This document shows, piece after piece, positions 28,733 through 37,276 of a stretch of DNA of 64,000 nt. A program made the position numbers and the translations under genes. The DNA is taken from positions 372,001 through 436,000 of the forward strand of contig CAVTUH010000003.1 of assembly GCA_963737835.1 (NCBI GenBank), given 5' to 3'. How positions within the stretch are numbered: the first letter of the stretch is position 1; each line of letters begins with the position of its first letter. The stretch comes from Palsa-1248 sp963737835. GTDB taxonomy: Bacteria > Gemmatimonadota > Gemmatimonadetes > Gemmatimonadales > Gemmatimonadaceae. The notes beneath the pieces are model-generated. The model did not search any database. It was given only the letters and a program-made list of their open reading frames with translations, and was not told the DNA's origin.

Positions 28733-28768
28733 GACCGCACCAGAAAGAGGGATTTCTGCGGGCAGTGC

Positions 28769-28788
28769 GGGCGACGCGTGCGTCGCCC
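28769..28788. repeat. Palindromic repeat GGGCGACGC-GT-GCGTCGCCC
   Basis: The same 9-base arms as at 4237-4257, here with a 2-base centre, 37 bases past the purH stop. It is followed by CCTAAC on the same side as the 4237 copy (CCTACC), so the two copies share orientation. Confidence 0.75.
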
Positions 28789-28816
28789 CTAACCGTCAAA
28801 CCCCATTTTGTAGTTA

Positions 28817-28850
28817 TCTCCTTTCTCCTTTCTCCTCTCTCCTCTCTACG
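28817..28850. repeat. CTCCTTT pyrimidine tract upstream of the DUF2723 gene
   Basis: An uninterrupted CT-rich run made of CTCCTTT/CTCCTCT units in the purH-DUF2723 gap, about 55 bases before the ATG at 28905. Similar to the tract inside the plsC 3' end. Function unknown. Confidence 0.5.
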
Positions 28851-28904
28851 TGGCGCGCCAGCGCCCGTTGCCCTCGCCCCGCCGTCCAGGCACCTTTCTC
28901 CCCC

Positions 28905-31289
28905 ATGGTACAGACGAAGGTAACAGCCCCGGCGAGCCGCCCATCGTATGGCGCGGCCGCAATCGCGGCGCTGCTCGTGTTTCTGCTCTACGTCGTCACG
29001 CTCGCTCCGTCCACCGCAATGTGGGACACGAGCGAGTACATCGCGGCTGCGTACGTGCTGGGCATTCCACACCCGCCCGGCAACCCGTTCTTCGTGCTGC
29101 TCGGGCACGTCATGAGCCTGCTGCCCGGTGGCAGCGTGGCGCAGCGCATCAATCTGATGGCCGCCGCGTGCAGCGCAGTCTCCGCGGGCATGTGGTTCCT
29201 GATCACGGAGCGGGTACTCGAGGGTTGGCTGCCAAGTCGGTGGCAGCGCATGGTCGGCGCTTCGATCGCAGTGCTTGTCGGCGCCACGGCATTCACGGTA
29301 TGGAACCAGTCGGTCGTGAATGAGAAGGTGTATACAGTCTCGCTGCTGTTCTTCGCGGTCGTGGCGTGGCTCACCGTGATGTGGTGCGACGACCCGGATG
29401 GGCCCAAGGCCGACCACCTGCTGATTCTCATCGCGTATCTGGTCGGGCTGGGCTACGCCAACCACCCGGCCGGCTTCCTCATCGCGCCCGCGGCTGCGGT
29501 CGCCATCCTCGCCCGGCGCTGGCACACGGTGCTCCGGTGGCGTCTCATGCTGGCGTGTCTGGGCGCCCTCATCATTGGACTCACGCCATTCGCTTACGAG
29601 CCAATTCGTGCGGCGCACTTTCCGCCGCTCAACGAGGGAGAACCCACCGCCTGCACGACGACGTTCAAGGTGTCGTGCACACTCGACAAGGTCACCTACG
29701 ACCGGTTGATGGACAACATCAACCGGGTGCAATACGGCAAGCCGGATGTCTCCGACCGGCAGGCGCCGTTCTCGGCACAGCTCGGGATGTACTGGCTGTA
29801 CTTCAAGTGGCAGTGGTTCCGCGACGTCCACGACCAGCATCCCGGCCTGCAGAACATGATGGCGGCCATCTTCTTGATCCTCGGTCTATTCGGAGGCTAC
29901 GCCCATTGGCGATACGATAGACGAAGTTTTTGGTTCTTCGGACCGCTGATATTCACGGTCACGCTCGCGCTGATCCTCTACCTCAACTTCAAGTACGGGT
30001 ACTCGGAATCACCCGAGCTGGGTGACACGGTCGCCCGCGAGGTCCGCGATCGCGACTATTTCTATCTGTGGAGCTTCTCGGCCTGGAGCGTGTGGGTCGC
30101 GCTCGGCTTCGTCTTCCTCTGGGAATCCGTGGCGGCCGTTTTCGGCACAGAGATGGTGGGTCCGGCGCGCGCAGCCACCGAGCAACCGACGAAGCGCTCC
30201 TGGCTGCTGGCGTCTCCGTTGCTCGCGTTCGTGTTCATCCCGCTGTTCGTGAACTGGAAGTCGGCCTCCCGCGCTGGGCAAACGGACACGCGCGACTTCG
30301 CAGCCGATTTACTCAACTCCGTGGAGCCATACGGCGTGCTCGTGACGGTGGGTGACAACGACACCTTCCCGCTCTGGTACGCTCAAGAAGTGGAAGGGAT
30401 ACGCAAGGACGTCGTCATCGCGAATACGTCGCTGCTCAATACCGATTGGTACACGCGCCAGATGCTGCGACGGCCTGTGTTTCCATACGATTCGCTGGCA
30501 GGTCCGTCCGTCTATCGTGGCCACGTGTGGAAGCGACCGACGACGCCGGTCATGAACATGACGATGGCCCAGGCAGATGCCGTCCCGCTGGCGGTCGAAC
30601 TGTCCGGCCCCCAAACGGTCCGGAAACCGGGCACCGACTTCGTCGCACTCATTGATCCGAAGAACCTGCCTCACCAGTTCCTGGAACGGGCCGACATCTT
30701 CGTGCTGCACCTCATCGTCGACAACCCGGACCGTCCGGTGTATCTCAGCGCGACCTCCGGGAATTACGGCGCGCAGCTGGGTTTCGCGAACTTTCTCCTG
30801 ACCCAGGGGCTGGCGCGCAAGGTCCTGCCGACTCCCCCGCAAGCGACGAAGGATACGGTCAACGTCCCGGGTGAGGGCTGGATGGACGTCCAGCGGTCAC
30901 TCGCGCTGTGGAAGGAATTCAAGGCGCCGCACTCGCTGATCCGCCGCGGCGATTGGGTCGACCGGCCATCGGTGAACATTCCGGCCCTCTATGTCATGAG
31001 TGGGTATTTCCTGGCCGAGGGATTGGTGCACGAGGGAGACCGGGCACAAGGCGACTCGGTGCTGCGCACGGCGAGTGAAGTCGCCGGCGCGGCTCATCTC
31101 GATCAGATGTTCGGCCCGCGTCTCCCGCCGGTACAGCCGCAACAGGCCCTCCCGCTGCCGGAGAGCGGCGATAAGCCGCAGGCGGCGCCAGTCCCAGAGG
31201 CGGCTCCCGGTCCACCAGCGCGAAATCCGCAGCGTCAGCCGGCGAACCCGCCCGCGGGCACGCCCGGCCCAGCTCCAGCTCCCAAGTAG
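28905..31289 (+). CDS. DUF2723 (TMEM260-like) multispanning membrane protein
   Basis: A 794-residue protein with about 10-11 membrane segments and the DUF2723 signature APSTAMWDTSEYIAAAYVLG followed by IPHPPGNPFFVLLGHVMSLL. The family is related to protein O-mannosyltransferases, with an acidic residue after the first membrane segment (here WDTSEY), and probably uses lipid-linked sugar. After the last membrane segment a periplasmic domain carries GVLVTVGDNDTFPLWYAQEV and a Pro/Ala-rich tail. The start is the ATG at 28905; a longer frame upstream lacks support. Substrate unknown. Confidence 0.85.
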   Translation: MVQTKVTAPASRPSYGAAAIAALLVFLLYVVTLAPSTAMWDTSEYIAAAYVLGIPHPPGNPFFVLLGHVMSLLPGGSVAQRINLMAAACSAVSAGMWFLITERVLEGWLPSRWQRMVGASIAVLVGATAFTVWNQSVVNEKVYTVSLLFFAVVAWLTVMWCDDPDGPKADHLLILIAYLVGLGYANHPAGFLIAPAAAVAILARRWHTVLRWRLMLACLGALIIGLTPFAYEPIRAAHFPPLNEGEPTACTTTFKVSCTLDKVTYDRLMDNINRVQYGKPDVSDRQAPFSAQLGMYWLYFKWQWFRDVHDQHPGLQNMMAAIFLILGLFGGYAHWRYDRRSFWFFGPLIFTVTLALILYLNFKYGYSESPELGDTVAREVRDRDYFYLWSFSAWSVWVALGFVFLWESVAAVFGTEMVGPARAATEQPTKRSWLLASPLLAFVFIPLFVNWKSASRAGQTDTRDFAADLLNSVEPYGVLVTVGDNDTFPLWYAQEVEGIRKDVVIANTSLLNTDWYTRQMLRRPVFPYDSLAGPSVYRGHVWKRPTTPVMNMTMAQADAVPLAVELSGPQTVRKPGTDFVALIDPKNLPHQFLERADIFVLHLIVDNPDRPVYLSATSGNYGAQLGFANFLLTQGLARKVLPTPPQATKDTVNVPGEGWMDVQRSLALWKEFKAPHSLIRRGDWVDRPSVNIPALYVMSGYFLAEGLVHEGDRAQGDSVLRTASEVAGAAHLDQMFGPRLPPVQPQQALPLPESGDKPQAAPVPEAAPGPPARNPQRQPANPPAGTPGPAPAPK

Positions 31290-31295
31290 CGACGC

Positions 31296-31877
31296 GTGCC
31301 CGAAGGGCCTGAGGTCGACACGGACAAGCTCCGTGAGCAGATCGACGAGGAGATCGAGCGCTCCGGCGGTCGGCTCGTACGGGTCATCGCATTGACCACA
31401 GCACTCCTGGCCGCATGCGCGGCGATCGCGTCGCTGGAAGCGGGTGCGACCGTCAACGAGGCCCTGGTCCTGAAAACGGAGGCGACGCAGTTCCAGGCGC
31501 GCGCATCGGACCAGTGGGCGTACTACCAGGCGAAGGGCATCAAGGGCGCGATCTCCGCAGCGACGGTCGCCGCCTGGCATGCCGCCGGCAAGACAGCGCC
31601 GGCGGCGGACAGCGCAGCCGTTAGTAAATACGCCGCTGATCAAAAAGCCATTGCCGATTCCGCGCGCGAAATGGAACACGACCGGGACGTGCGGTCCGCC
31701 GAGGCGGACCTGCTCCTGAATCGCCATCACGGATTCGCCTACGCTGTCGCATTCTTTCAGATCGCCATTGCGCTCGGGGCGGTCGCCGCGCTCACGAGAT
31801 CGCGTCCGGTGCTCTGGGCGTCCCTGATCGCCGGAGTCCTCGGGCTGGGATTCTTCATCGCTCACCTACGAGGCTGA
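31296..31877 (+). CDS. DUF4337 domain membrane protein
   Basis: A 193-residue protein starting at a GTG 7 bases after the DUF2723 gene. Two to three membrane segments: VIALTTALLAACAAIASLEA at residues 27-48 and a C-terminal pair (AYAVAFFQIAIALGAVAAL, LWASLIAGVLGLGFFIA). The stretch NEALVLKTEATQFQARASDQ with WAYYQAKGIK is characteristic of DUF4337. The central part is probably helical. Function unknown. Confidence 0.82.
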   Translation: MPEGPEVDTDKLREQIDEEIERSGGRLVRVIALTTALLAACAAIASLEAGATVNEALVLKTEATQFQARASDQWAYYQAKGIKGAISAATVAAWHAAGKTAPAADSAAVSKYAADQKAIADSAREMEHDRDVRSAEADLLLNRHHGFAYAVAFFQIAIALGAVAALTRSRPVLWASLIAGVLGLGFFIAHLRG

Positions 31878-31948
31878 ACCCCGTATGCCACAATCTCTTG
31901 CGTACCCGACCGCCAATAGGTGCCACGAACCGGGCCTTCGGCGGGTAG

Positions 31949-31968
31949 GGGCGACGCATGCGTCGCCC
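31949..31968. repeat. Palindromic repeat GGGCGACGC-AT-GCGTCGCCC
   Basis: The third copy of the 9-base-arm palindrome, between the convergent DUF4337 and YjjB-like genes. The TAG flank is on the left here (GGGTAGGGGCGACGC), so this copy is inverted relative to the other two. Confidence 0.75.
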
Positions 31969-31996
31969 GCCTTTGCGATCCGACGGCGCAGAGAAC

Positions 31997-32479
31997 TCAG
32001 ACTTCCGGGCGGCCCTCCGCGCGCCGAAGCGGCGTGGTGATCACGAGACCGATGAGGAGGCCAAGGGCGATGGCGGTCGTGGTCATCACCACCACGCCGA
32101 AGTCGGCCGCCAGCTGAAGCGTGGGCTCCGTGAGAGCCGGGCCCTTGAGCGTCGCAAGGGCGACCACATTTTCGATCAGGTCAAACAAGGCGACAGCCGC
32201 GCCGAGGGGCAAGACACCCGTGACCAGCGCGATCATCGACAGGCTGGGCTGCCGGCGGACGACTACAGCGGCAACGACGACGCACGACGCGGCGGCCGCC
32301 GCTACCGAGACCGCGAGGCTGACACCGCTGCCGATCAGCAGGTCGCGCACGAGCCTGGCAGCAAAGCCGCAGGTGAAGCTTGGAGCGAGCGCCTTTGGAA
32401 GCGTCGTGAGCCCGACCCCGAGGGCGGCAGCGAACACCCCTGCCCAGATGCTGTCCGCGACCACGCTGCCAATTTCCAT
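31997..32479 (-). CDS. ThrE/YjjB-type exporter, small membrane subunit
   Basis: A 160-residue protein with about five membrane segments, such as LLIGSGVSLAVSVAAAAASC and VVVMTTTAIALGLLIGLVIT. It resembles the C-terminal half of threonine/serine exporters (ThrE_2/YjjB). It starts 5 bases after the larger ThrE-type gene; the two halves are separate proteins as in E. coli YjjP/YjjB. The likely role is export of small amino or organic acids, fitting the amide-catabolism genes upstream. Substrate unproven. Confidence 0.75.
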   Translation of the reverse strand: MEIGSVVADSIWAGVFAAALGVGLTTLPKALAPSFTCGFAARLVRDLLIGSGVSLAVSVAAAAASCVVVAAVVVRRQPSLSMIALVTGVLPLGAAVALFDLIENVVALATLKGPALTEPTLQLAADFGVVVMTTTAIALGLLIGLVITTPLRRAEGRPEV

Positions 32480-32484
32480 GCCGC

Positions 32485-33231
32485 CTACTGTCCCGCGACC
32501 GCCGCGCCGATCGCGATTCCAGTCGCGAGCATGCCGGCGACCAGGAGCGCATAGGCAATTCGCTGGGCCCCGGACGCCATGTATTTCGGCGACGTCGCGT
32601 CAATGAAGCCGTTGACCAATGCAAGTCCCGGTATCATGTACACGACCGACGCGACGAGCGTCGCGGGCTCGATCCTGCTCAGGTGCGCCCGCAGGCCCCA
32701 CGCGGCGATGAACGCGGAGAGCGCCGCGCAGGCAATGGTTATCGTGCCACCCAAGTGGGTGTGGCGCTGGAGGAGCGAGCGCACCGTCTGCCCGATGCTG
32801 CCGGCCGCCGCGCAGATCGCGACGCTTCCCCAGTCGCCGCCGATCAGGTGGGCAAACGACCCCGCCGTCACTGCGGCTGCCAGGGCCACGACCGTCGATC
32901 CATACGGCGGTCGTAAGCCTCGGATACGCGCCAACTCGGCATCGATGGCCGATCCAACGACCTCACCCCTGCCAATTCGATCCGCAAGCGCGGCCGCCTC
33001 GGAAACGCGGACCAGGTTGGCACCAGGCGGAGCCGCGTGACGAACGGACATCGAGGACTGGCCGTCAACGACCGCCGTGGCAATGACGACATCCGTCCGC
33101 CAAAACGCTGTGGCGGATGTCGCGCCTAGTCCCCTGGCGGCAGTGGTGAATGCACGATCGGCACTCAGTGTGCTGCCGCCATTCTCCACGATGATCAACG
33201 AAACGTCGAGCGCGACCTCGATCGAGCGCAC
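32485..33231 (-). CDS. ThrE/YjjP-type exporter, large subunit
   Basis: Resembles the N-terminal ThrE domain (DUF1212). A soluble segment (VRSIEVALDVSLIIVENGGS, FTTAARGLGATSATAFWRTD) precedes five or so membrane helices (STVVALAAAVTAGSFAHLIG, TITIACAALSAFIAAWGLRA, VVYMIPGLALVNGFIDA). YMIPGLALVNG matches the usual PGxxLxNG signature. The start at GTG 33231 is my choice, 27 bases after glsA, giving 248 residues; the open frame extends further up but without a better start. Pairs with the YjjB-like gene. Confidence 0.78.
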   Translation of the reverse strand: MRSIEVALDVSLIIVENGGSTLSADRAFTTAARGLGATSATAFWRTDVVIATAVVDGQSSMSVRHAAPPGANLVRVSEAAALADRIGRGEVVGSAIDAELARIRGLRPPYGSTVVALAAAVTAGSFAHLIGGDWGSVAICAAAGSIGQTVRSLLQRHTHLGGTITIACAALSAFIAAWGLRAHLSRIEPATLVASVVYMIPGLALVNGFIDATSPKYMASGAQRIAYALLVAGMLATGIAIGAAVAGQ

Positions 33232-33257
33232 GGAGAGACGACCCGCGTGTGGTTCGT

Positions 33258-34289
33258 CTACCTCCCCGGCACAAAGACGTTGACGTGCAAAGCCTTCCCG
33301 ATATCCTGGATCGCCAGCTTCGCGCGCACGCTGTTGCCTGCAGCGTCGAGCCGGGGCGAAAAGACCGCGATGCCGAACTTGCCGGGCGAGACGGCAATAA
33401 TGCCTCCGCCCACACCGCTCTTTCCGGGCAATCCGGTGTCGTACAGCCACTGGCCCGAATCATCGTAGAGTCCGGCCGTCGCCATGACGGAGAGCACGCG
33501 CGGGACGTAGTCGGTGTTCAGCACGCGCTTCTTGGTCATGGGGTTCACCCCACCGTTGGCGAGCGTCGCCGCCATCGTCGCCAAGTCCTTCGCCGACACG
33601 TTGAGGGCGCACTGCCGCGTGTAGATGTCGGTCGCCGACGAAGGGTTCGAATACAGACGGTCATAGGCATACATCAGCTGTGCGATGGCCTGATTGCGCT
33701 GGTTCGTCGCGGCCTCCGACTTGTATACCGGCTCATTGACCGTTAGGGGACGCCCGGCGAACGCGCTCTGCGCGGCGACGATCTTGTCCCACCGCTCCTG
33801 ATCACCCGTCGCCTTGACCATGCTCACAGAGGCGATCGCGCCCGCGTTGACGAGCGGGTTCATCTCCTTGCCTTTCTGCAACTCGATCGCGACGATCGAG
33901 TTGAATCGAAGCCCGGTCGCATCCACACCGAGCTTTTCGCGGACGGCAACCGGCCCCTGTTCCTGCATCACCTCCGCCATCGTGAAAACCTTGGAGATGG
34001 ATTGGATCGAGAACAGGCTATCGACATCGCCAATCGCGTGCACCTTGCCATCGACGGTGACAATCGCAATGCCAAACTGTTTCGGGTTGACCTTGGCGAG
34101 CTCGGGGATGTAGTCGGCAACGGCACCACTATCGACGTTCTTGTACTTCGCATAGGCCGCCTTCATCGCCGAGTCGATCTGGGCATCTGTCTGCGCAACG
34201 AGCGCCGTTGGCGGTCCGCTCAACACGAGGGCCACGATCGCCGCACGGAGCGCATGATTGACGGCGGTGCGTCCAGTCAGGTACCTCAT
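33258..34289 (-). CDS. glsA: Periplasmic glutaminase
   Basis: Hydrolyses glutamine to glutamate and ammonia. The serine-dependent beta-lactamase-like glutaminase fold is shown by FSIQSISKVFTMAEVM (Ser-x-x-Lys), NPLVNAGAIASVSMV, the Tyr/Cys stretch YTRQCALNVSAKDLA and GLPGKSGVGGGIIAVSPG. Unlike the cytoplasmic enzyme it has a clear signal peptide (AAIVALVLSGPPTALVAQ), so the 343-residue product should be periplasmic. The ATG at 34289 overlaps the upstream porin stop by 4 bases (ATGA), which implies coupled expression of the pore and the enzyme. Confidence 0.93.
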   Translation of the reverse strand: MRYLTGRTAVNHALRAAIVALVLSGPPTALVAQTDAQIDSAMKAAYAKYKNVDSGAVADYIPELAKVNPKQFGIAIVTVDGKVHAIGDVDSLFSIQSISKVFTMAEVMQEQGPVAVREKLGVDATGLRFNSIVAIELQKGKEMNPLVNAGAIASVSMVKATGDQERWDKIVAAQSAFAGRPLTVNEPVYKSEAATNQRNQAIAQLMYAYDRLYSNPSSATDIYTRQCALNVSAKDLATMAATLANGGVNPMTKKRVLNTDYVPRVLSVMATAGLYDDSGQWLYDTGLPGKSGVGGGIIAVSPGKFGIAVFSPRLDAAGNSVRAKLAIQDIGKALHVNVFVPGR

Positions 34290-35530
34290 TGCTGCGATCC
34301 TCCAAACTCGAAGGTGTGACCGAAGTTGAATTTGGCCGAGAATTGCAGCCGGTAGTCGTTGTACGTATACCCGTTGCTCTTGTTTTGCCGTTGGCCCCAC
34401 TGACCTTCAAGTCCCAGGAGGAAGTCTTTCACCGGGGTATAGAGGACGTTGGCCAGTGCGTATTGGCCGAGCCTGAAGTCGCTGGGGAGCTGACTCTCGG
34501 AGTTCTGGATGTTCACCTGTGAATACCCGATGCTGCTCGTCCAGTGCTTGCTCCACGTATGGTCGTAGAAGGCGACCATTGCGAAAATCGGCAGCGGGAC
34601 ACCGAGGAACGGCTGGAACACATTGCCAGGGTTGGTCTTGACGCCAATGTCGATGGGAGCGTCGTTCATGTAATTCTCGATGGCCTTCCCGTACAGTGCC
34701 TGGAGCTTGAGCTGGCTTCCCGCGCTCCCCACGTTGATTCGGCTGCTCAAATTGACGCCCCACCCGACCGTGGATCCGGAGAGGTTGCGCGTGGAGGTCG
34801 ACGCCAGATCGTCCCAATAGATCGGACTCACCATGGTAGCGAGTTGGACGTACCACGTCGAGTGCGCCCAACGGTAATGCGCTGAGAAGTCGGGTGACGG
34901 GAACCGCGCCTCGATGTTCGCAAGCTCGACCCGGTCGGCATACGTGCCCGCGTCTCCCGACGCACCCGGGCGCTCGAGGGCAAACACCAACTCCGTCGGT
35001 CCACGAATCGGCGACCAGCGCACCTGGATGTTGCGGAAGAAGGCCATGCCGTTCGGGCCCCACGCCTCGATCGAGTTGGGGAAGATGTCCATGTCCATGA
35101 ACGGGGTGTTCATTTGCCCGGCTGCGAACGCACCGAGCTGACCGTAAGCGAAGCGCAAGCGGAGCTGCGTCTGTCCAGCCTGGCCGCCGACACCAGTCAA
35201 GTCGAATTCAAATCGCGCGAACAGCACGCCCAACGGGGTCGGCGTCGCGCCTTTGACGCCAAAGCGCGTTTGGCGGACACTCTCGTAGAAGTGGCCGTTC
35301 TTCCCGAACTCGCCGTCGAAGGCTGGCAACTTGGTGGGCCGCACCATGTCGAACCAGTTCGGGTCGTTCGTGCCGAAGTCGCCAATGATGTCGGCCATCG
35401 CGAACCCATAGACCGAGAACATGGGCCTCGTCGTCTTGGTCGTGTCGTCCTGCGCCCGCGAGGCTGCGGGCAGCAGTACCATCGAGAAGGCCACCAGTGA
35501 CGTGAGACGCCGAACAATTCGTACAGTCAT
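34286..35530 (-). CDS. Outer-membrane porin, DcaP-like
   Basis: A 414-residue beta-barrel protein with signal peptide (LTSLVAFSMVLLPAASRAQ), alternating aromatic strands throughout, and features of DcaP/Porin_4-like proteins (FSVYGFAMADIIGDFG, RQTRFGVKGATPTPLGVLFA, GQMNTPFMDMD). It ends with a strand-like C-terminus (FSAKFNFGHTFEFGGSQQ), though without a terminal Phe. The ATG at 35530 is preferred because the signal peptide begins there. It is directly coupled to glsA, suggesting it admits glutamine or related small acids. The substrate is inferred from context only. Confidence 0.82.
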   Translation of the reverse strand: MTVRIVRRLTSLVAFSMVLLPAASRAQDDTTKTTRPMFSVYGFAMADIIGDFGTNDPNWFDMVRPTKLPAFDGEFGKNGHFYESVRQTRFGVKGATPTPLGVLFARFEFDLTGVGGQAGQTQLRLRFAYGQLGAFAAGQMNTPFMDMDIFPNSIEAWGPNGMAFFRNIQVRWSPIRGPTELVFALERPGASGDAGTYADRVELANIEARFPSPDFSAHYRWAHSTWYVQLATMVSPIYWDDLASTSTRNLSGSTVGWGVNLSSRINVGSAGSQLKLQALYGKAIENYMNDAPIDIGVKTNPGNVFQPFLGVPLPIFAMVAFYDHTWSKHWTSSIGYSQVNIQNSESQLPSDFRLGQYALANVLYTPVKDFLLGLEGQWGQRQNKSNGYTYNDYRLQFSAKFNFGHTFEFGGSQQ

Positions 35531-35561
35531 GTTTCCTCCGCACGCGGCACCATCCGCGCGA

Positions 35562-36785
35562 TCATTGATCGAAGACGAGCCCGCCCTGCGCGGTCGCAGG
35601 CTTGGCTCGCGCCCGGTCCTGGGCTTCCCACGCACGCACGTCGCGGCGCGCCTTGTCGAAGAGTCGTTCGAAGTTCCCTTTGCGGACCTTCAGGCTGGCG
35701 TCCGGCGAGAGCTTGGCCCACAGCGGACCGTACGTGACGTACACGCGCAGGTATGTGGCCTGGTCGGACGGTGCGACTTCATCGGTTCCGAAGAGAAAGC
35801 GGTCCGGAAAGCGGTTGATCAGCGCCGCCGTGTTCTCCAGCGACTGCGGCGTCGCAACGACGTATTTCGCCACCTCGTCCCATGAGATGTCGAAGTACAG
35901 GTTCGGAATCGACGCATCCTCGAGCAGCCCTCTGATGATGCCGATGTGGTAGGGACTGCGCTCCGCGGGTGCGGCCGAGGGTGACTCTGGCCGGGGCTGC
36001 ACGATGCGACCAAGCCCGGTGTGTGCCCAGATCAGCGTGGTCGTTCGGTGCCGGTGTAGCAGCGTTTTCATTTGCGTCACGTACGCCAGCTCGGTACCCG
36101 GTTTGGCGAGGGGCACGTCGATGTCGTTGTGCAGGATGACGACAAGCCCCGCCGTCGCGGCGAATGCCAGGATGCTGTCGAGCGCAGGGTTTGTGAGGCT
36201 TGCCACTCCGCCGGCGATTTTGGAGGAGACGAATTCCTTGTGAACGGTGAACTCACCGATCCCTTCGAACACACCCGGAAACGTGCGGAGCACCCGCTTG
36301 ATGTGGTCCGTCGCGTACATGTCGGTGGGATTGAAGCCCGTGATCATCGGGTCGAATCGCGCCTGCTGATCCTTCGTCAGCGACCGATACGCCATCGCGA
36401 TGTACGCGTCGGTGAACGAGTAGTAGTAGAGCGGGGCATCACTCTGCAGGTAGTACGTGGGCGCGTACGTACCTGAATTGCCGTACGACCACATCTGCTG
36501 GAGCGGGATGCCGAATAGCGCGACGCGTCCAACCTTGTCCCCCATGATCTCGAGAAACCTGTGGATCTCGGTGCCGCGCTGGACGTAGTTGGTGAGGTGA
36601 AAGTGGGAATCGTTGAACTCGTAGTTGTCTGGCACCCGGGCATTCGCCCGCACTGCTACGGCGCGTCGCACCGACACCGCACCGCCAGTCATCAGCACGC
36701 CGAGCCCGATGCCAATGGCCAGGCGCACACCGCGGGCGATGCCCCGACGCTTCGGGTCCAGGGCCTTTGGTCTACGAGAACGCAT
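35562..36785 (-). CDS. Membrane-anchored amidohydrolase (Amidohydro_2-like)
   Basis: A 407-residue protein with an N-terminal membrane anchor or uncleaved signal (LAIGIGLGVLMTGGAVSV) and a TIM-barrel metal hydrolase domain. Candidate metal ligands in order are the HxH in FNDSHFHLTNY, the His in LVVILHNDIDV, the His in LIWAHTGLGRI and the Asp in RFLFGTDEVAPSD. It lies 31 bases upstream of the porin-glsA pair, so it is probably the first gene of that operon. It could hydrolyse an amide or carboxylate substrate entering through the porin; specificity is unknown. Confidence 0.75.
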   Translation of the reverse strand: MRSRRPKALDPKRRGIARGVRLAIGIGLGVLMTGGAVSVRRAVAVRANARVPDNYEFNDSHFHLTNYVQRGTEIHRFLEIMGDKVGRVALFGIPLQQMWSYGNSGTYAPTYYLQSDAPLYYYSFTDAYIAMAYRSLTKDQQARFDPMITGFNPTDMYATDHIKRVLRTFPGVFEGIGEFTVHKEFVSSKIAGGVASLTNPALDSILAFAATAGLVVILHNDIDVPLAKPGTELAYVTQMKTLLHRHRTTTLIWAHTGLGRIVQPRPESPSAAPAERSPYHIGIIRGLLEDASIPNLYFDISWDEVAKYVVATPQSLENTAALINRFPDRFLFGTDEVAPSDQATYLRVYVTYGPLWAKLSPDASLKVRKGNFERLFDKARRDVRAWEAQDRARAKPATAQGGLVFDQ

Positions 36786-37276
36786 GGGCGGCGATTGCAA
36801 CGGCGTGCCCGGTCTGGCCACGGCCGTCATACACGAAGAAGCTGCCCCGTACCGAGCCACGCACAGCGCGCGCGGCGTCAACCCCGAGGTGAGGCGAACT
36901 ACCGTCGGCGGAGACTCGATCCATATGACCTGCGACCAACCATACTCACGTCACCTCGGTCCTGATGCATGCACAGGCCTCGTGGCGTTTATGGAACAAC
37001 GCTACAGCCGCCCTTCGGGCGATTATTCGTCGCGCGAGCATCCGCCCTGCCTACGAGTTAAGACGGCGCGCGCCACCACGACAATCATGACCAAGGTCTG
37101 AGCCATTAGCCGCGCAGCCGCGGAGTTGCCCAAGCGCCTCGCGGCCGGCCACGGCGGGTCGGCCCTTAGTCACCAGTACCAAGGTCTATAAGACGCATCC
37201 TGCCTGTTGCGGCGGGGCCGGCGTAGTGCTCCCCGAAAGGGGCCACGCAACCTTCTGGTCGCCCCAGCTCTCGGCC
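36786..37276. other. Intergenic region, no gene recognised (491 bases)
   Basis: Lies between the second porin's end and the amidohydrolase start, both minus strand. No coding frame with support, no tRNA and no known riboswitch were recognised. A small hairpin, CCCC-GAAA-GGGG (37231-37242), lies 35-46 bases past the porin stop, and a CGCCC-TTC-GGGCG hairpin sits near 37010. The amidohydrolase promoter should be here. Confidence 0.5.

Noticed and set aside
37100..37260. tRNA-like or riboswitch-like sequence in the 491-base gap
   Set aside because: Several short GC hairpins but no cloverleaf, no TPsiC-type GGTTCRA arm and no known riboswitch core.
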